Positions 19,512 through 31,698 of a DNA stretch of 64,000 bases are shown here, piece after piece. The stretch covers positions 46,127 to 110,126 of the forward strand of contig CAWBVG010000011.1 of the NCBI GenBank assembly GCA_963792175.1. The letters are read 5' to 3'. The notes under the pieces are model-generated. The model did not search any database. It worked only from the letters and a program-made list of their open reading frames with translations, and was not told the origin of the DNA. Numbering within the stretch: the first letter of the stretch is position 1; each line of letters starts with the position of its first letter. Both the position numbers and the translations under genes were made by a program. Source of the stretch: CAWBVG01 sp963792175. Lineage in GTDB: Bacteria > Acidobacteriota > Vicinamibacteria > Vicinamibacterales > CAVVIG01.

Positions 19512-21083
19512 TGACCGAGACCGCTGAATCGCTCGGCATCCCGGCGACGTTCAACAGCGCGAGCTGGTTCATCGATCGGCACGTCGACGAAGGGCGCGGA
19601 GCGCATATCGCGATCGAATGCGGCGACGCGCGAGTGACGTACGAGGAGCTGCTGCGCAACGTCAACCGCGCCGGGACCGCCCTGCGCGACCGTTACGGGG
19701 TGCGTCCGGAAGAGCGAGTCCTTCTCCTGCTCCTCGACGGGCCGGCGTTTTTCTACGCCTTCTTCGGCGCCATCAAGATCGGCGCTGTGCCGGTGCCGTT
19801 GAACACGCTGTGGAAACCGCAAGACTATGAATACGTCGTTCGCGACTCGCGGGCGGGCGTCGTCATCGTCAGTCCGGAGCTTCTGGCGCCGTTCGAGCGC
19901 GTGGCCGGCGATGTCGCGCCGAGTGGTCCGACACGTCGTCGTCGCTGACGCGGACCCGCAGGGACCGCGCGCGCTCGTCGGCGAAGGCTCCGATGTCCTC
20001 GATGCCGAGCCGACCAGCCGGGACGCGCCGTCCCACTGGCTGTATTCCTCGGGGAGCACCGGGGCGCCGAAGGGCTGCGTTCATTTGCACCATGACATGG
20101 TCATCTGTTCGAAGCTGTTTGCGAAGGGCGTGCTCGGCATCCTGCCGTCGGACCGCTGCTTCAGCGTGGCCAAGCTGTTCTTCGCGTATGGCCTCGGCAA
20201 CGCGCTCTTCTTTCCCCTCTCGGTTGGCGCGACGTCGATCCTGTGGCCGGGTCCGCCGACGCCGCAGCACGTGTACGAGGTCATCGAGAAGCACCGGCCG
20301 ACGTTGTTCTATTCCGTGCCGACGAGTTACGGCATGTTGCTGGCGCATCAACGTCCCGACGCGGCGCCGGATTTCGACCTCTCATCGATCCGTCTCGGCG
20401 TCTCCGCGGGCGAAGCGCTGCCGCCCGCGCTCTACGAACGATTCAAGCACCGATTCGGTGTCGACGTCCTGGACGGCATCGGGTCCACGGAAGCCGGGCA
20501 CATGTTCATCTCGAACCGGCCGGGACAGATCCGTCCAGGTTCGAGCGGCCTGATCGTCGAGGGCTACGGCGCACGGATTCTGGACGATGCCGGACAGCCG
20601 ATGCCGCTTGGGGAGATTGGGAATCTCTGGATCGAGGGCGACTCGGTCTGCGCCGGCTACTGGAATCAGCACGAGAAGACGAAGCACACGATTGAAGGCC
20701 GCTGGCTTCGGACTGGCGACAAGTACACCCAGGACGCGGAGGGCTACTTCTGGTACGCCGGCCGCTCCGACGACATGCTGAAGGTCGGTGGTTTGTGGGT
20801 GAGTCCGGTCGAGGTCGAGAACGCGCTGATCGCCCATCCGGCTGTGCTCGAGAGCGGCGTCGTCGGCCGGGAGGATCACGACACGCTCGTCAAACCGATG
20901 GCGTTTGTCGTCCTGCGCGAAGGCGTGGCCGGCACGCCTGAGCTGGCGAAGGAACTGCAGCAGTTCGTGCGCGAGCGGCTGGCGGAATACAAACGCCCGC
21001 GCTGGGTCGAGTTCCTGGCCGAGTTGCCGAAGACGGCGACCGGCAAGATCCAGCGCTTCAAGCTCCGCGCCCGAGGTGCCTGA
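19511..21083 (+). CDS. Benzoate-CoA ligase family protein (one frameshift)
   Basis: About 523 residues of the ANL superfamily. Visible motifs are the P-loop YSSGSTGAPKGCVH, GIGSTEAGHMFIS (A5), RTGDKY, KVGGLWVSPVEVE (A8 region) and the C-terminal catalytic Lys in KTATGKIQRFKLR. The overall sequence is of the benzoate-CoA ligase type (LWKPQDYEYVVRDSRAGV, FFAYGLGNALFFPL). The N-terminal 140 residues are in another frame; one extra C near 19921 restores VAPRVVRHVVVADADPQG-like continuity. It activates benzoate with ATP and CoA, producing the substrate for BoxB, encoded 5 kb downstream. Exact aryl substrate preference cannot be read from sequence. Confidence 0.9.
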
Positions 21084-21120
21084 CCCGGGTCAGAGTGGGG
21101 TCAGAGTGGTGTCTGACCCC
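21080..21120. repeat. GGGTCAGA/TCTGACCC iterated-word repeat
   Basis: Starting at the ligase stop, the word GGGTCAGAGTG is repeated and then inverted as TCTGACCCC, so the 3' end of the transcript can fold on itself. The remaining 107 bases up to the permease gene hold no other recognisable signal. Confidence 0.75.
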
Positions 21121-21227
21121 GGGGTGCGACGCGGCGACCCCGCTGTGACACGCCGTGGCGCTAGGTGGCGTGCCAGGGCTGCAGAGTGGTCAACATTGCC
21201 GCGGCAGTTTCCGTCTAAGGTGGCAAT

Positions 21228-23662
21228 ATGCGCGATCTGCGATACGCCATCCGCGTTCTTCTGAAGGCGCCGACGTTCACGATCGCCGCGGTGTTTACGC
21301 TGGCGCTGTGCATCGGCGCGAACACTGCGATCTATACCGTCGTCGATCGCGTGCTGCTGCGCCCGCTCCCGTACCCGCAACCCGAGCGGCTGGCCGAAGT
21401 CGTCACGCGTTTCTCGCGCGGCGGCATCGGGTACGGCCAGACTGGCGGAACCTGGGAAGCGCTGCAGCGCGGGAGTTACCTCCGTCGAACTGGCGACGAC
21501 CGCTGGCGGATTTGGATCGACCGGCGTGAACATGGTCGTCGGCACGCATGCCGAGTACGTGAAGCAGCAGCGCGTGTCGGCGGCGTTCTTCCGCGTGCTC
21601 GGCGTGCCGCCCGCCATCGGCCGCGAGTTCACCGCCGACGAGGATCGGGCCGGCGGTCCCGCTGCCGCGATTCTCAGCCATCAGTTGTGGACGCGGTTGT
21701 TCAACGGCGATCCAGGCGCACTCGGCCGTTCGATCACGCTGCGCGGCGAGCCGCACACGATCGTTGGCGTGATGCCCGATGGCTTCACGACCGGCGGACC
21801 GATGGACCTGTGGACCCCGGTACGGCCGTGCCGGACCTGCGAAGGCGGCGGGCAGAACTACGAGATCATCGCCCGGCTGAAGCCGGGTGTGACGTGGACC
21901 CAGGCCGACGCGGAGATCGGCGGCGTCGCGCAACCAGCGATCGACGATCTCTATCGCAATCCGGCCAACCAGGCGCGCGAACAGCTGATTCCGCTGCAGC
22001 GCGGCCAGACCGATCAGGTCCGCCAGCCGATTCTGATTCTGTGGGGCGCGGTCGCCGTCGTGCTCCTGATCGGATGCGTGAACATCGCCGGTCTCCTCAT
22101 GGCGCGCGGCGTCGCGCGCGCCCCCGAAATGGCGACGCGCATCGCGCTCGGCGGCGGACGTTGGGCGATCGTTCGCCAGTTGCTGACCGAGAGCGTTGTG
22201 CTCGCCGCACTCGGCGGCGCGGCGGGCGTGCTGCTCGGGTACGGCGGGTTACGCGCATTCGCGACGCTGCTGGAAAACGCCTTCGGCGTTGCACCGACCC
22301 GCATCGGCCTGGACGCGCGCGTGCTTGCGATCACGTCGCTCAGCGCGCTCGGCACCAGCGTCGTGTTCGGTTTGGTGCCCGCGCTGCAGGCGACCGGCGT
22401 CAATCTCCGCGCGACGCTCGTGGACTCGGGCAGCGGCTCGATCGCCGGCGCGGCGCGCAGTTGGCCGCGCCGCGTCCTGGTCGTCGCTGAAGTGGCGCTT
22501 GGTGTCGTCCTGCTCGTCGGCGCGGGACTGCTGATTCGCAGCTTCGACACGGCTGGCGACACTTCGCGCCGGCTTCGATCCATCGCAGGTGATGACGGCG
22601 ACCCTGTCGCTGCAGGACGCGCGCTATCAGACGCCGGAGAAGGTGAATCAGTTCTTCGACGCGTCGCTCTCGCGCATGCAGCAGATCCCCGGCGTCGAGA
22701 ACGCGGCCGCATCGTTGACGCTGCCGTACGAACGCGCGCTCAACCTCGGCGCGCGCTGGGTCGGCGCGAAGCCCGGCGCCGAGACGATCCCGATCATGAA
22801 CCAGACGTACGTGACGCCTTGGTATTTCCAGACGCTGCGCATTCCGGTCATCCGTGGCCGTGTGTTCACGGAGGCCGATGTCGCGAGCGCCGCGCCCGTC
22901 ATCGTCGTCAATCAGGCGTTCGTCGCGCGCTCGTCGCCGGATCAGGATCCGATTGGCCGTCAGATCGCCGGCGGCGGCGTCGCGCGCACGATCGTCGGCA
23001 TCGTCGGGGACGTTCAGCAGAAGGCCGGCTGGGGCAACTTCGGGCCGGTCGCGCCGGTGCCGGCCAGCTACATTCCCGCGGCGCAGACCAACGCGGCGTA
23101 CCTCAAGATGGTGCACACCTGGTTTTCCCCGAGCTGGTTCGTGCGTCTGCGCGCACCGCAGAAGGGCATCGCCGCCGAGATGCAGCGTGCCGTCGAAACG
23201 GTCGATCCGCTGCTGCCGTTCGCGAAGTTCCGCACGCTCGACGACGTGCGCTCGGAAGCGGTTGCGACGCAGCGGTCGCAAACCGTTCTGCTCGGCGCGC
23301 TCGCGGTTCTCGCGCTGATGCTCGCGGCGGTCGGCCTCTACGGCCTCGTCGCCAACACCGTTGCCGAACGTCGTCGCGAGCTCGGCATCAGGATCGCGCT
23401 CGGGGCATCATCGCGTCAGGCGATCGCGGTTGCCGCGACACCCGGTGTGATCCTCGCGGTCGCGGGCGTTGGCATTGGCGCGCTCGCCGCGCGGCTCGCC
23501 GCGACGACGTTGCGACACCTGGTGTGGGGGATTTCGGTCAACGATCCGCTGACCTTCGGGCTCGCGGCAGCCGTCGTGCTCGTCGTCACGGTGGTGGCGA
23601 CGCTGGTCCCAGCCGTGCGGATCGCGCGACTCAATCCGATCACGGCGCTGCGGCAGGGGTGA
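21228..23662 (+). CDS. ADOP-type ABC permease (MacB-like, no ATPase; two frameshifts)
   Basis: About 810 residues once two indels (near 21500-21530 and 22565) are bridged. It begins MRDLRYAIRVLLKAPTFT with a first helix, has a large MacB-type periplasmic domain, three central helices (GAVAVVLLIGCVNIAGLLMARG onward), a second periplasmic domain and C-terminal helices ending PAVRIARLNPITALRQG. This duplicated FtsX/MacB layout without a linked ATPase is the 'acidobacterial duplicated orphan permease' pattern. It probably takes part in efflux or envelope processes; its substrate is unknown, and its place inside the benzoate locus may be fortuitous. Confidence 0.88.
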
Positions 23663-23703
23663 AATCGCGGCGCTGAACGGGCCGCGCAGCGGACATGGCG
23701 TAG

Positions 23704-23722
23704 CGCGGGCTTCAGCCCCGCG
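23704..23722. terminator. Palindrome between convergent permease and tetR genes
   Basis: CGCGGGCTTCAGCCCCGCG is a near-perfect dyad holding the tetR stop codon, in the 49-base gap between two convergent genes. A bidirectional terminator is likely from position; there is no T tract. Confidence 0.45.
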
Positions 23723-24363
23723 TCTGGCGCTGCGCGCGCAGTCCACCAATCAGAAAATCGGCGAAGTGATCGGCGATCTCCTGAGAGCTCGCGGGGCCGT
23801 CCGGGTTGAACCACCGCGGGATCCAGTTCACGGCGCCGAACAGCGCGAAGGCGAGCAGCTTGGCGTCGCCGGGTCCGAACGTCCCCGTGGCCATCCCTTC
23901 CTCGAGCACGCGCCGCACTCCGCGATCGAAGGTGTCGCGGCGGGCGATCACCGCTTTCAGGTGCGCCGGCGACAACGCCTCCAGATCCAGAAACAGCGCC
24001 GTGCCGTGCAACTCGTCGAGGATCGTGTGCACGAACGCCACGATCAGTCGGCGCAGCTTTTCGTCCGGCAGACAGCCCGCTGCGTTCCACTTCCTCGAGC
24101 AGTCGATTGAGCTCGTCGAGCGAGTACTGGTGGCAGGCGAAGAGAATCTCCTCCTTGTTCTTGAAGTAGTAGTAGAGATTGCCCTTCTTCATGTGCAGCG
24201 CCGCGGCGATCTGTTCGACGGTCGCGCCGTGATAGCCGAGCCGGCGGAACGCCTTGGCGGCGCTCTTCAGGATGTCGACCCGGGTGGAGGCGTTGGGATC
24301 CGCGTTGCGCGGCCGCCTCAGCCGCCGGCGTTTCGGCGACGTGGTTGACTCCACGGTTGGCAT
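23712..24363 (-). CDS. TetR-family repressor, probable regulator of the box genes (one frameshift)
   Basis: About 216 residues. The N-terminal TetR helix-turn-helix is VEQIAAALHMKKGNLYYYFKNKEEIL (helices around residues 50-75). The effector domain continues in a second frame from about 24070 (FVHTILDELHGTALFLDLEALS), one extra base explaining the shift. It is divergent from boxC, with a 16-bp operator palindrome between the two starts. By position and by analogy with acyl-CoA-responsive TetR proteins it should repress boxCB until benzoyl-CoA or a downstream acyl-CoA accumulates; the ligand is inference. Confidence 0.85.
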
Positions 24364-24377
24364 GGCTCTAAAGTAGT

Positions 24378-24393
24378 TTGAACGAGCGTTCAA
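24378..24393. promoter_or_regulatory. TetR operator palindrome between tetR and boxC
   Basis: TTGAACG-AG-CGTTCAA is a perfect dyad with 7-bp arms and a 2-bp centre. It lies 6 bases before the boxC ATG and 15 bases before the tetR ATG (minus strand). The size and form suit a TetR dimer site and its location would block both genes. Confidence 0.75.
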
Positions 24394-24398
24394 TTTCA

Positions 24399-26037
<1,639 letters not shown>

Positions 26038-26092
26038 ATAAAGACCCACGTGCGACTCTAGTTCTCCTCTGTGTCCTTGACTGCGAGGCGTC

Positions 26093-27512
26093 ATGATTTC
26101 CGCCGAGAAGATCCCGAACAACGTCAACCTCTCGGGCAACAAGCGCCTGCAGCGCGCGCTCGAGCACTGGCAGCCGAAGTACATCCAGTGGTGGCGCGAC
26201 ATGGGGCCGCAGGGGTTCCAGGACTACCACCAGGTCTACGTGCGCACGGCGATCAGCGTCGATCCTGAGGGCTGGGCGCACTTCGAGTACGTGAAGCTGC
26301 CGGAGTATCGCTGGGGCATCTTCCTCGCCGATCCGGTGCACGATCGCCGCATCGGCTTCGGCGATTTTTTCGGCCAGCCGGTGTGGCAGGAAGTGCCGGG
26401 CGAGTTCCGCAACCAGCTGCGGCGGCTGATCGTCACGCAGGGCGACACCGAGCCGGCAAGCGTCGAGCAGCAGCGGCTGCTCGGGCAGCGCTGCCCGAGC
26501 CTGTACGACCTGCGCAATCTGTTTCAGGTGAACGTCGAAGAAGGGCGCCACCTCTGGGCGATGGTCTACCTGCTGCACTCCTACTTCGGCCGCGACGGCC
26601 GCGACGAGGCGGAGGAGCTGCTCGAGCGCCAGAGCGGCAACCGCGACAAGCCGCGCATTCTCGAAGCGTTCAACGAGCCGATCGACAACTGGCTCGACTT
26701 CTTCATGTTCACGATGTTCACCGACCGCGACGGCAAGTCGCAGCTGATGTCGCTGTCGGAGAGCTCGCTCGATCCGCTGTCGCGCACCACGCGCTTCATG
26801 CTGACCGAGGAAGCGCACCACATGTTCGTCGGCGAGACCGGCATCGCGCGCATCCTCGAGCGCACGTGCCAGCTGATGAAGCAGGCCGGCTTCTCGGAGG
26901 ACGTCCGGAAGCTCGGCGGCATCGACATCCCGACGATTCAGAAGCACCTGAACCAGTGGTTCAGCCTCAGCCTCGATCTGCACGGCAGCGAGGTGTCGAG
27001 CAACGCCGCGTCGTACTTCGCCAACGGCCTCAAGGGGCGCGCCAAGGAGGACACCTTCGACGAGCACGTCGTCAAGGACGCGTACTACAACATGGAGTTC
27101 TTCGAGGACGGCAAGCCGGTGACGAAGGAGGTCCTGATGCGCAACGCGATGAACGAGGTGCTGCGCGACTGGTACGTCGGCGACTGCGCCGCCGGCGTCG
27201 TCGCGCTGGAACCGCATCCTCGAGCAGCACGGCATGTCGGATCGGCTGCGGCTGCCCGACCGCAAGTTCCACCGCGGCATCGGCATGTATTCCGGCTTCC
27301 ATTTCGATCCGAACGGCGTGCCGCTGCCGGCGGAGGAGTGGGAGCGGCGGAAGTACGACTGGCTGCCGTCGGCGGCCGACACCGAGTACCTGCTCAGCAT
27401 CATGGCCAAGCCGGTCTACGAGCCCGGCAAGTTCGCGAACTACATCGCGCCGCCGCGCCGCGGCATCAACCAGCAGCCGATCGATTTCGAGTACGTGAGG
27501 ACCGAACAGTAG
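26093..27512 (+). CDS. boxB: Benzoyl-CoA 2,3-epoxidase diiron subunit BoxB (one frameshift)
   Basis: About 473 codons, starting MISAEKIPNNVNLSGNKRLQ. It is the oxygenase component that epoxidises benzoyl-CoA. The carboxylate diiron site is visible: E120, E150 and H153 (in VEEGRHLW), D211 (in FTDRDGKSQ), and E240 and H243 (in TEEAHHMF). These positions equal the ligand numbering I recall for Azoarcus BoxB. One extra C near 27208 shifts the last 100 residues (WNRILEQHGMSDRLRLPDRK onward). It needs the BoxA reductase for electrons, which is not in this window. It is expected to be co-transcribed with boxC, 55 bases upstream. Confidence 0.94.
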
Positions 27513-27513
27513 A

Positions 27514-27599
27514 ATTGGTAATCGGGTAATCTGGTAATTGGGTAATTGATTGCCGATCGACCGATCCAATTACCCAATTACCAATTACCAATTACCAAT
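27514..27599. repeat. GGTAATTG iterated-word inverted repeat
   Basis: Left arm 27514-27548 and right arm 27567-27599 are each four to five copies of the 8-mer GGTAATTG or its complement, separated by 18 bases. It is strongly AT-rich against a GC-rich background and fills the boxB to hydrolase gap exactly. The transcript would form a hairpin of about 33 bp. Confidence 0.9.
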
Positions 27600-28316
27600 G
27601 TCAGTCGCTCTCCATTCACCTGGCTCGGCCACGCGACGTTTCTGCTGCAGTCGCCCGGCGGCAAGCGCATCCTGCTCGACCCGTGGGTCGACCGGCGAAC
27701 CCGTCCTGCCCGGAGTCGGCGAAGAAGATCGGCGCGCTCGATCTGATGCTGATCACGCACGGCCACAGCGATCACACCGCCGACGCGGTGTCGATCGCGC
27801 GCGCTCGAGCGGCGCGCACGTCGATCGCGCCACTACGAGACTGTCGGTGTGGCTCGAGCAGAAGGGGCTCCAGAACACGTGCACCGGATGAACCCGGGCG
27901 GCACGCTGACGATCGCTGCGGCCTGTCGATCACGATGGTCGCCGGCCGTGCACAGCAGCTCGGTCGAGGAGGACGGCCGGATCGTCTATCTCGGCGTCGG
28001 CCGACCGGCTACGTGATAGGTTCGAGGACGGCCTGACGATCTACTTCGCCGGCGACACGGCGATCTTTCGGCGACATGCGGCTGATCGGCGAGATGTACC
28101 GGCCGACGATCGCGTTCCTGCCGATCGGCGATCTCTACACGATGGGCCCGCGAGCAGGCCGCGAAGGCGTGCGAGCTGCTCGGCGTGAAGCAGGTCGTGC
28201 CGATGCACTACGGCACGTTCCCGGCGCTCACCGGCACGCCGGCGGAGCTGCGCGAGCTGGTCGAGCCGAAGGGCGTGCAGGTGCTGGAGCTGAAACCGGG
28301 CGAGACGGCTAGCTAG
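27598..28316 (+). CDS. MBL-fold metal-dependent hydrolase, UPF0173 type (many frameshifts)
   Basis: About 235 codons. Pieces in alternating frames spell the family: FTWLGHATFLLQSPGGKRIL, the metal-binding ITHGHSDHTADA, SVWLEQKG, LSITMVA, GLTIYFAGDTAIFGDMRL, IAFLPIGDLYTMGP and VVPMHYGTFPALTGTP. About ten indels are needed, most of them +1 (for example in GTCGACCGGCGAACCC near 27687-27702). The exact start is unclear because the ATG at 27598 is out of frame with FTWLGHA. The function of UPF0173 proteins is not settled. The place between boxB and an aldehyde dehydrogenase suggests a hydrolytic step on a CoA-ester or lactone by-product, but this is speculation. Confidence 0.8.
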
Positions 28317-28330
28317 ACTGCGACACGCTG

Positions 28331-28407
28331 ATCACGAAGACACGAAGGACACGAGGACACGAAGTAAACGAGTTTTCCTTTGTGTCCTTCGTGTCCTTCG
28401 TGTTGAT
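28331..28407. repeat. CACGAAGGA iterated-word inverted repeat
   Basis: Left arm 28331-28363 and right arm 28375-28407 are built from the 9-mer CACGAAGGA and its complement (three to four copies each) around a short loop. It fills the gap between the hydrolase and the dehydrogenase gene. The architecture is the same as at 27514-27599, but the word differs. Confidence 0.9.
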
Positions 28408-28425
28408 ACGTCGGTGAGATGACGT

Positions 28426-29891
28426 ATGACAACGACAGCAGTGATGCGCAAGCAGCTCTTCATCAACGGCGAGTGGCGCGACGCGGCCGGGCGGGAAGAC
28501 GATCGAGGTCGTCAACCCGGCGACCGAAGAGGTGATCGCCGAAGTCGCGTCGGCGGAGCAGGCCGACGTCGACGCCGCGGTCGCGGCGGCGCGCGCGGCG
28601 TTCGACGGCCCGTGGGGCAAGCTGTCGGCGCGCGAGCGCGGGCGAGCTGGTCTGGAAGATCGGCGAGAAGCTGATGGAGAAGGCCGACGAGATCGCGCGG
28701 CTCGAGACGCTGCACAACGGCAAGCCGATCTTCGAGTCGCGCCAGATCGAGGTGCCGGCGGCCGCCGAGTGCTTCCAGTACTTCGCCGGCTGGGCCGACA
28801 AGATCCACGGCGAGACGATTCCGGTCAAGGGCAACTACCTCACCTACACGCTGCGCGAGCCGGTCGGCGTCGTCGCCGCGATCGTGCCGTGGAATTTTCC
28901 GCTGCTGCTGACGGCGTGGAAGGTGGCGCCGGCGCTGGCGTGCGGCAACACGGTCATCATCAAGCCGGCGAGCCAGACGCCGCTGACGGCGCTCGCGCTC
29001 GCCGAGATCGCGCACGAGGTCGGCCTGCCGCCCGGCGTGCTCAACGTCATCACCGGGCCGGGATCGACAGGTCGGGCAGATGATCGTCGAGCATCCCGGC
29101 ATCGACAAGATCGCGTTCACCGGCGACACGTCGACCGGCAAGGGGATCATGAGGGGCTCCGCCGACACGCTGAAGCGCATCACGCTCGAGCTCGGCGGCA
29201 AGTCGCCGAACATCGTGTTCCCCGACGCCGATCTCGACGCCGCGCGTCCGCGGCGCGACGACCGGCATCTTCTACGGCAAGGGCGAAGTCTGCGCCGCCG
29301 GATCGCGGCTGCTCGTCGACAAGTCGATCAAGAGCGAGTTCATCGACAAGGTGGCGGCGCGCGCGAAGAAGATGGCGCCCGGCGATCCGATGGATCCGAA
29401 GACGCGGCTCGGCGCGATCTCGTCGAAGAAGCAGCTCGACAACGACCTGCGCTACATCGAGATCGCCAAGAAGGAAGGCGCGCACGCTGGTCGCCGGCGG
29501 CGGCCGCGCCGACATCGGCACCGGCAAGGGCTACTTCCTGCAGCCGACGGTGTTCGACGGCGTGACGCCCGAGATGACGATCGCGCGCGAGGAGATCTTC
29601 GGCCCGGTGCTCGCGGCGATCGAGTTCGCCGACGTCGACGAGGCGATCGCGCGCGCCAACGACTCGAACTACGGCCTCGCGGCCGCGGTCTGGACGAAGG
29701 ACATCAAGAAGGCGCACTACGTCGCGCGCAAGCTGCAGGCCGGCACGGTCTGGATCAACACCTACAACGTCTACGACACCGCGGCGCCGTTCGGCGGCTA
29801 CAAGCAGAGCGGCTTCGGCCGCGAGATGAGCATGCACGCGCTCGAGCACTACACGCAGGTGAAGAGCGTCTGGGTGGATCTGAATCAGTAG
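28426..29891 (+). CDS. NAD(P)-dependent aldehyde dehydrogenase (several frameshifts)
   Basis: About 488 codons. It begins MTTTAVMRKQLFINGEWRDA; the nucleotide-binding segment is VPWNFPLLLTAWKVAPALAC, the catalytic Glu lies in LELGGKSPN and the catalytic Cys in GEVCAAGSR. It ends GGYKQSGFGREMSMHALEHY. Single extra bases near 28488, 28635, 29068, 29250 and 29487 split it. By type it resembles general aldehyde/betaine-aldehyde dehydrogenases rather than the longer BoxD (3,4-dehydroadipyl-CoA semialdehyde dehydrogenase). Its place directly after boxC-boxB makes a role in oxidising the ring-cleavage semialdehyde possible but unproven. Confidence 0.88.
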
Positions 29892-29953
29892 GGGCTGGGG
29901 ATCGCTGGGGGCTAGGGGCTAGGGGCTAGGGACTGAGTTGGGCTGGAGGCTGA
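29889..29953. repeat. GGGGCTAG tandem words after the dehydrogenase gene
   Basis: Directly after the stop, the 8-mer GGGGCTAG and variants (GGGGCTGG, GGACTGAG, GGCTGGAG) recur about seven times in direct orientation. There is no complementary arm, unlike the neighbouring elements. Confidence 0.75.
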
Positions 29954-30019
29954 GTGGTACGCGACGCGGACTTCTCGGCTGCCGTTCGCGTTCGCGCTGC
30001 GCATCCGTGGTGCTGGCGC

Positions 30020-30596
30020 ATGCCGCAGCAGACGAACCTGAACGAGCTGCCAGCCGAACCTGCCGCGGCCGAAAGACGACGGCGGCGCGCGTCATCTAAG
30101 GGGATGGCGATGCCGGATCTCGAGCTGCCGTCGACGCGCGAACCGCCGCGTGAATCTGTCGAAGATCACCGCGCCGCGCATCGTCATCTACGCCTATCCG
30201 ATGACCGGGCGGCCGGATCGGCAGCTGCCGCAGGGTGGGACGACATTCCCGGCGCGCGCGGCTGCACGCCGGAGACCTGCGGCTTCCGCGACCATCACAA
30301 GGATCTCGCGAAGCTGCACGCCGAGGTCTTCGGCGTGAGCACGCAGGACACGCCGTATCAGCAGGAGATGGTGAAGCGTCTCGAAGTGCCGTTCGAGGTG
30401 CTGAGCGACGAGCAGCTCGCGCTCGACGCGCGCGCTGCAAGCTGCCGACCTTCACGGTCGACGGCATGACGCTGCATGAAGCGGCTCACGCTGGTCGTCG
30501 CAGAACGGCCGCATCGAGCACGTGTTCTATCCGGTGTTCCCGCCGGACAAGCACGCCGAAGAAGTGATCGCCTGGCTGAAACAGCACCCGGCTTGA
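30020..30596 (+). CDS. Peroxiredoxin, AhpC/TSA-BCP type (several frameshifts)
   Basis: Starts MPQQTNLNELPANLPRPKDD once an extra G near 30055 is ignored. The next block is NLSKITAPRIVIYAYPMTGR, then the active-site region GCTPETCGFRDHHKDLAKLH with the peroxidatic Cys, and the C-terminal PTFTVDGMTL, IEHVFYPVFPPDKHAEEV and AWLKQHPA. It probably reduces hydroperoxides with thioredoxin. The closeness to an oxygenase that can leak peroxide (BoxB) may be meaningful. At least five indels are required. Confidence 0.8.
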
Positions 30597-31586
30597 TCAC
30601 CGGGCCTGCGGGGCTCGCAGGACGGCCGGCGAGTAGGCGTTCGCCACCACCAGGGTGGGCGGCGACTTGCCGTCGATCGATGCGCTCCAGATGTCGGCGG
30701 CCGTCGCCTTGCCGGTCAAGTGATACATGACATGCGTGTCGTCGAGCCATTCGACCTGATCGTCCACGCTTCGCGATTCGTTCCACAGCGGCTGTTCCTT
30801 CATCGTCTGCAGATCGAGCACGGTCAGCTGCCACCAGCCGCTGGCGCCGCCGATCCGTTTCTTGAACGCGATGCGTGAGCTGTCCGGCGACAGCGACGGG
30901 CACTCCACGCCTTCGTGAACCACTGTGGCGGTTTTCGCGTCGACGCTGCCCCGCACCAGATAGTTCCGCCCGCCGCTCGACAGCGTGGCGTAGAACGTGT
31001 CGCCATCGGGCATGAACGTGACGCCCCAGAAGTTGAAGTCCTCCCGTTTGAATACCGCGCCGCCGCGCGACACGGTGAACTGCTCCAGATTGGGCACCGC
31101 GATCGTCCCCGAATCGAGATCGAAGATCGTCGTGGTCGTCGCGAAGCCGCGCTCGTTGTACGAGTGTCCGCTCGAGAAGACCGTGGCCGCGGCGCGTCGG
31201 CCGTCCGGCGACAGACGAAGCCGGCTGGGCAGGCCAGTGAGCGGGAAGCGTTGGCGCCGCTCGAACCGCTCGTCGAACACCTGGGCCCAGATTCCGACGG
31301 GCGAGTCGGCGGCCGGCGCTTCGGCGAGGCAGAGGCCGCGCGATGTCGCGAAGTACACGCGCTCGCAGACCAGCGGCGTGACGAACGCGCTCGTGCCGGG
31401 TGCCGCCAGCGGCCCGAGCAGCACGTGTTTGAACGTGTCGTCGCTGGCCACGCTGACGAACATCAGCGACGGGCGGTCGGGAGGCGCCGCGAGCCGAGTC
31501 GGCGCCGGTGGGCGATCGGCAGACTGCGCGCGGCAACCGACAGCCAGCGTGCTGGCGAGGACGAGCGCAACCCAGCGGCAGCCCAT
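30597..31586 (-). CDS. Lipoprotein with TolB-like (PD40) beta-propeller repeats
   Basis: About 329 residues. The N-terminal signal ends in the lipobox LAVGC, so it should be lipid-anchored. The rest is a series of short beta-propeller units (RLRLSPDGRRAAATV, TFMPDGDTFYATL, SLSPDSSRIAFKK), as in TolB-like periplasmic proteins. The ATG at 31586 gives a proper signal sequence; a GTG lies two codons upstream. It converges with the peroxiredoxin gene (stops abut) and is divergent from the siderophore receptor. A specific function cannot be assigned. Confidence 0.82.
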   Translation of the reverse strand: MGCRWVALVLASTLAVGCRAQSADRPPAPTRLAAPPDRPSLMFVSVASDDTFKHVLLGPLAAPGTSAFVTPLVCERVYFATSRGLCLAEAPAADSPVGIWAQVFDERFERRQRFPLTGLPSRLRLSPDGRRAAATVFSSGHSYNERGFATTTTIFDLDSGTIAVPNLEQFTVSRGGAVFKREDFNFWGVTFMPDGDTFYATLSSGGRNYLVRGSVDAKTATVVHEGVECPSLSPDSSRIAFKKRIGGASGWWQLTVLDLQTMKEQPLWNESRSVDDQVEWLDDTHVMYHLTGKATAADIWSASIDGKSPPTLVVANAYSPAVLRAPQAR

Positions 31587-31636
31587 GCTCACCGGATCTT
31601 AGTGCCGGCGCTTTCCCTGGAAGATTTCGCAGTTGA

Positions 31637-31690
31637 CCGACCGAATTGGTCGGAGATAAGCTCTTGAGCTGAAACTGAGACTCAATCTCA
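31637..31690 (+). promoter_or_regulatory. Probable Fur-type operator plus second dyad upstream of the siderophore receptor
   Basis: TGAGACT-C-AATCTCA at 31676-31690 fits the 7-1-7 layout of Fur boxes (TGATAAT-N-ATTATCA), inside a wider perfect pair AAACTGAGA/TCTCAGTTT (31672-31694). A second perfect dyad CCGACC-GAATT-GGTCGG lies at 31637-31653. Both are in the divergent region between the lipoprotein and the TonB receptor. Confidence 0.55.
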
Positions 31691-31698
31691 GTTTGAAG

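Noticed and set aside
27514..28407. CRISPR-like array from the repeated 8-9 bp words
   Set aside because: Units are contiguous without spacers and arranged as two complementary arms; no cas genes are nearby.
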